Positions 11,326 to 12,530 of a stretch of 12,530 bases of DNA are shown in pieces (position 1 is the stretch's first letter; the number at the start of each line of letters is the position of its first letter). The stretch comes from Rhodobacteraceae bacterium UBA996. Lineage in GTDB: Bacteria > Pseudomonadota > Alphaproteobacteria > Rhodobacterales > Rhodobacteraceae. The translations under genes and the position numbers were made by a program. Where the stretch lies: NCBI GenBank assembly GCA_002291955.1, contig DBBA01000144.1, forward strand, positions 5,366 through 17,895, read 5' to 3'. The notes under the pieces are model-generated. The model did no database searches. It was not told where the DNA came from and saw nothing but the letters and a program-made list of their open reading frames with translations.

Positions 11326-12530
11326 ATGCACAACAACTCCCCCACCCAGATGCCCGCCCTCCACGCCGCCCCCCAGGGCGACGTCCGCACCCGCGAGAAG
11401 CTCGAGGGCGGGCGCCGCTTCGTCATGCGGTCCGACTTCCAGGCGGCAGGCGACCAGCCCACCGCCATCGCGGAACTGTCGGCCGGCGTGATCGCGGGCG
11501 AACGCAACCAGGTCCTCCTCGGCGCCACCGGCACCGGCAAGACCTTCACCATGGCCAAGGTGATCGAGGAAACCCAGCGCCCCGCCATCATCCTCGCCCC
11601 CAACAAGACCCTCGCGGCCCAGCTCTACGGCGAATTCAAGGGCTTCTTCCCCGACAACGCGGTGGAATACTTCGTCAGCTACTACGACTACTACCAGCCC
11701 GAGGCCTACGTCCCCCGCTCGGACACCTACATCGAGAAGGAATCGCAGATCAACGAACAGATCGACCGGATGCGCCACTCGGCCACCCGGGCGCTTCTCG
11801 AACGCGATGACGTCATCATCATCGCCTCGGTCTCCTGCATCTACGGCATCGGGTCGGTCGAAACCTACGGCGCCATGACCCAGGACCTGCATCAGGGCCG
11901 CCCCTACGAGATGCGGCAGGTCATGGCCGACTTGATCGCCCAGCAGTACCGCCGCAACGACCAGGCCTTCCAGCGCGGCAGCTTCCGCGTCCGGGGCGAC
12001 AGCCTCGAACTCTGGCCCGCGCACCTCGAAGACCGCGCCTGGCGCTTCTCCTTCTTCGGCGACGACCTCGAATCCATCACCGAATTCGACCCCCTCACCG
12101 GCCAGAAAACCGACACCTTCGACCGCGTCCGCATCTACGCCAACTCGCACTACGTCACGCCGCGCCCCACGCTCGCCCAGGCCATGAAGGGCATCCGCGC
12201 CGAACTGCACACCCGCCTTGCGCAATTGACGGGCGAGGGGAAACTCCTCGAAGCCCAGCGCCTCGAACAGCGCACCAACTTCGACCTGGAAATGCTGGAA
12301 GCCACCGGCTCCTGCAACGGGATCGAGAACTACTCGCGCTACCTCACCGGCCGCGCCCCGGGCGAACCGCCCCCCACGCTCTTCGAATTCATCCCCGACA
12401 CCGCCATCGTCTTTGCCGACGAATCCCACGTCAGCGTCCCCCAGATCGGCGGCATGTTCCGCGGCGACTACCGGCGCAAGTTCACGCTCGCCGAATACGG
12501 CTTCCGCCTGCCCTCCTGCATGGACAACCG
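11326..12530 (+). CDS. uvrB: Excinuclease ABC subunit UvrB, 5' part (runs off the window)
   Basis: UvrB is the helicase-like subunit of the UvrABC nucleotide-excision-repair complex, which verifies damage handed over by UvrA and recruits UvrC. The visible 401 residues include GDQPTAIAEL (42-51), Walker A GATGTGKT (66-73), APNKTLAAQL (91-100), the beta-hairpin region SYYDYYQPEAYVP (118-130), SVSCIYGIG (168-176) and the Walker B variant DESH (365-368) typical of UvrB. Family members are about 660-740 aa, so roughly 40% is missing beyond the window edge. ATG 11326 with GGGAA upstream is chosen; it gives a 30-odd residue N-terminal extension over E. coli UvrB. No clear alphaproteobacterial SOS box (GTTC-N7-GTTC) was found upstream. 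Confidence 0.97.
   Translation, partial: MHNNSPTQMPALHAAPQGDVRTREKLEGGRRFVMRSDFQAAGDQPTAIAELSAGVIAGERNQVLLGATGTGKTFTMAKVIEETQRPAIILAPNKTLAAQLYGEFKGFFPDNAVEYFVSYYDYYQPEAYVPRSDTYIEKESQINEQIDRMRHSATRALLERDDVIIIASVSCIYGIGSVETYGAMTQDLHQGRPYEMRQVMADLIAQQYRRNDQAFQRGSFRVRGDSLELWPAHLEDRAWRFSFFGDDLESITEFDPLTGQKTDTFDRVRIYANSHYVTPRPTLAQAMKGIRAELHTRLAQLTGEGKLLEAQRLEQRTNFDLEMLEATGSCNGIENYSRYLTGRAPGEPPPTLFEFIPDTAIVFADESHVSVPQIGGMFRGDYRRKFTLAEYGFRLPSCMDN

Noticed and set aside
9718..12429. A 903-aa minus-strand open frame
   Set aside because: It lies antisense to uvrB and the secreted-protein gene, has a Gly/Ala/Val/Asp-rich shadow composition and shows no domain. Long antisense frames are common in high-GC DNA.

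Overview
The window looks like the junction between a horizontally acquired island and a conserved chromosomal backbone in a high-GC alphaproteobacterium, most likely of the Rhodobacter/Paracoccus group. The backbone call rests on an NDUFS4-type complex I accessory subunit (9389-9700, minus), a secreted unknown protein (10111-11250) and the 5' part of uvrB (from 11326). NDUFS4 homologues in bacteria are essentially alphaproteobacterial.

Positions 1 to about 9290 form the island. It opens with a tightly packed plus-strand cassette: a 60-aa protein, a DUF3489-like protein, a small serine recombinase, a terminase-small-subunit-like HTH protein, a 57-aa lipoprotein, a GTG-started 95-aa protein, then a 236-aa helical protein and two small unknown proteins (end 4404). 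Start/stop overlaps and good ribosome binding sites join most of them, in the style of a phage or phage satellite, but no large terminase, portal, capsid or tyrosine integrase is visible. A strong hairpin at 4452-4478 closes the cassette. Two small minus-strand unknown genes (4486-5162) follow, separated by a 9-bp hairpin. A 392-bp structured intergenic region then leads to a plus-strand membrane glycosyltransferase of family 2 (5555-6964).

The right end of the island holds a restriction-modification pair: a complete m5C methyltransferase (7037-8017, plus) converging on and overlapping a putative type II restriction endonuclease (7994-9049, minus). Both start with TTG. The endonuclease lies just downstream of an intact tRNA-Arg(UCU) on the same strand (9120-9196).

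About 94 bp beyond that tRNA lies a 43-nt fragment of a second tRNA-Arg(UCU) (9290-9332), ending just after the anticodon loop. This is the best candidate for the original integration site. The intact tRNA is not a simple repair of the fragment, because its anticodon stem differs and is self-complementary, so the island seems to carry its own tRNA gene. Together with the R-M pair this may make the island hard to lose (inference).

Codon use changes at the boundary: island genes use GAG almost exclusively for Glu and many CTT Leu codons, whereas uvrB and the secreted-protein gene use GAA freely and prefer CTC/CTG.
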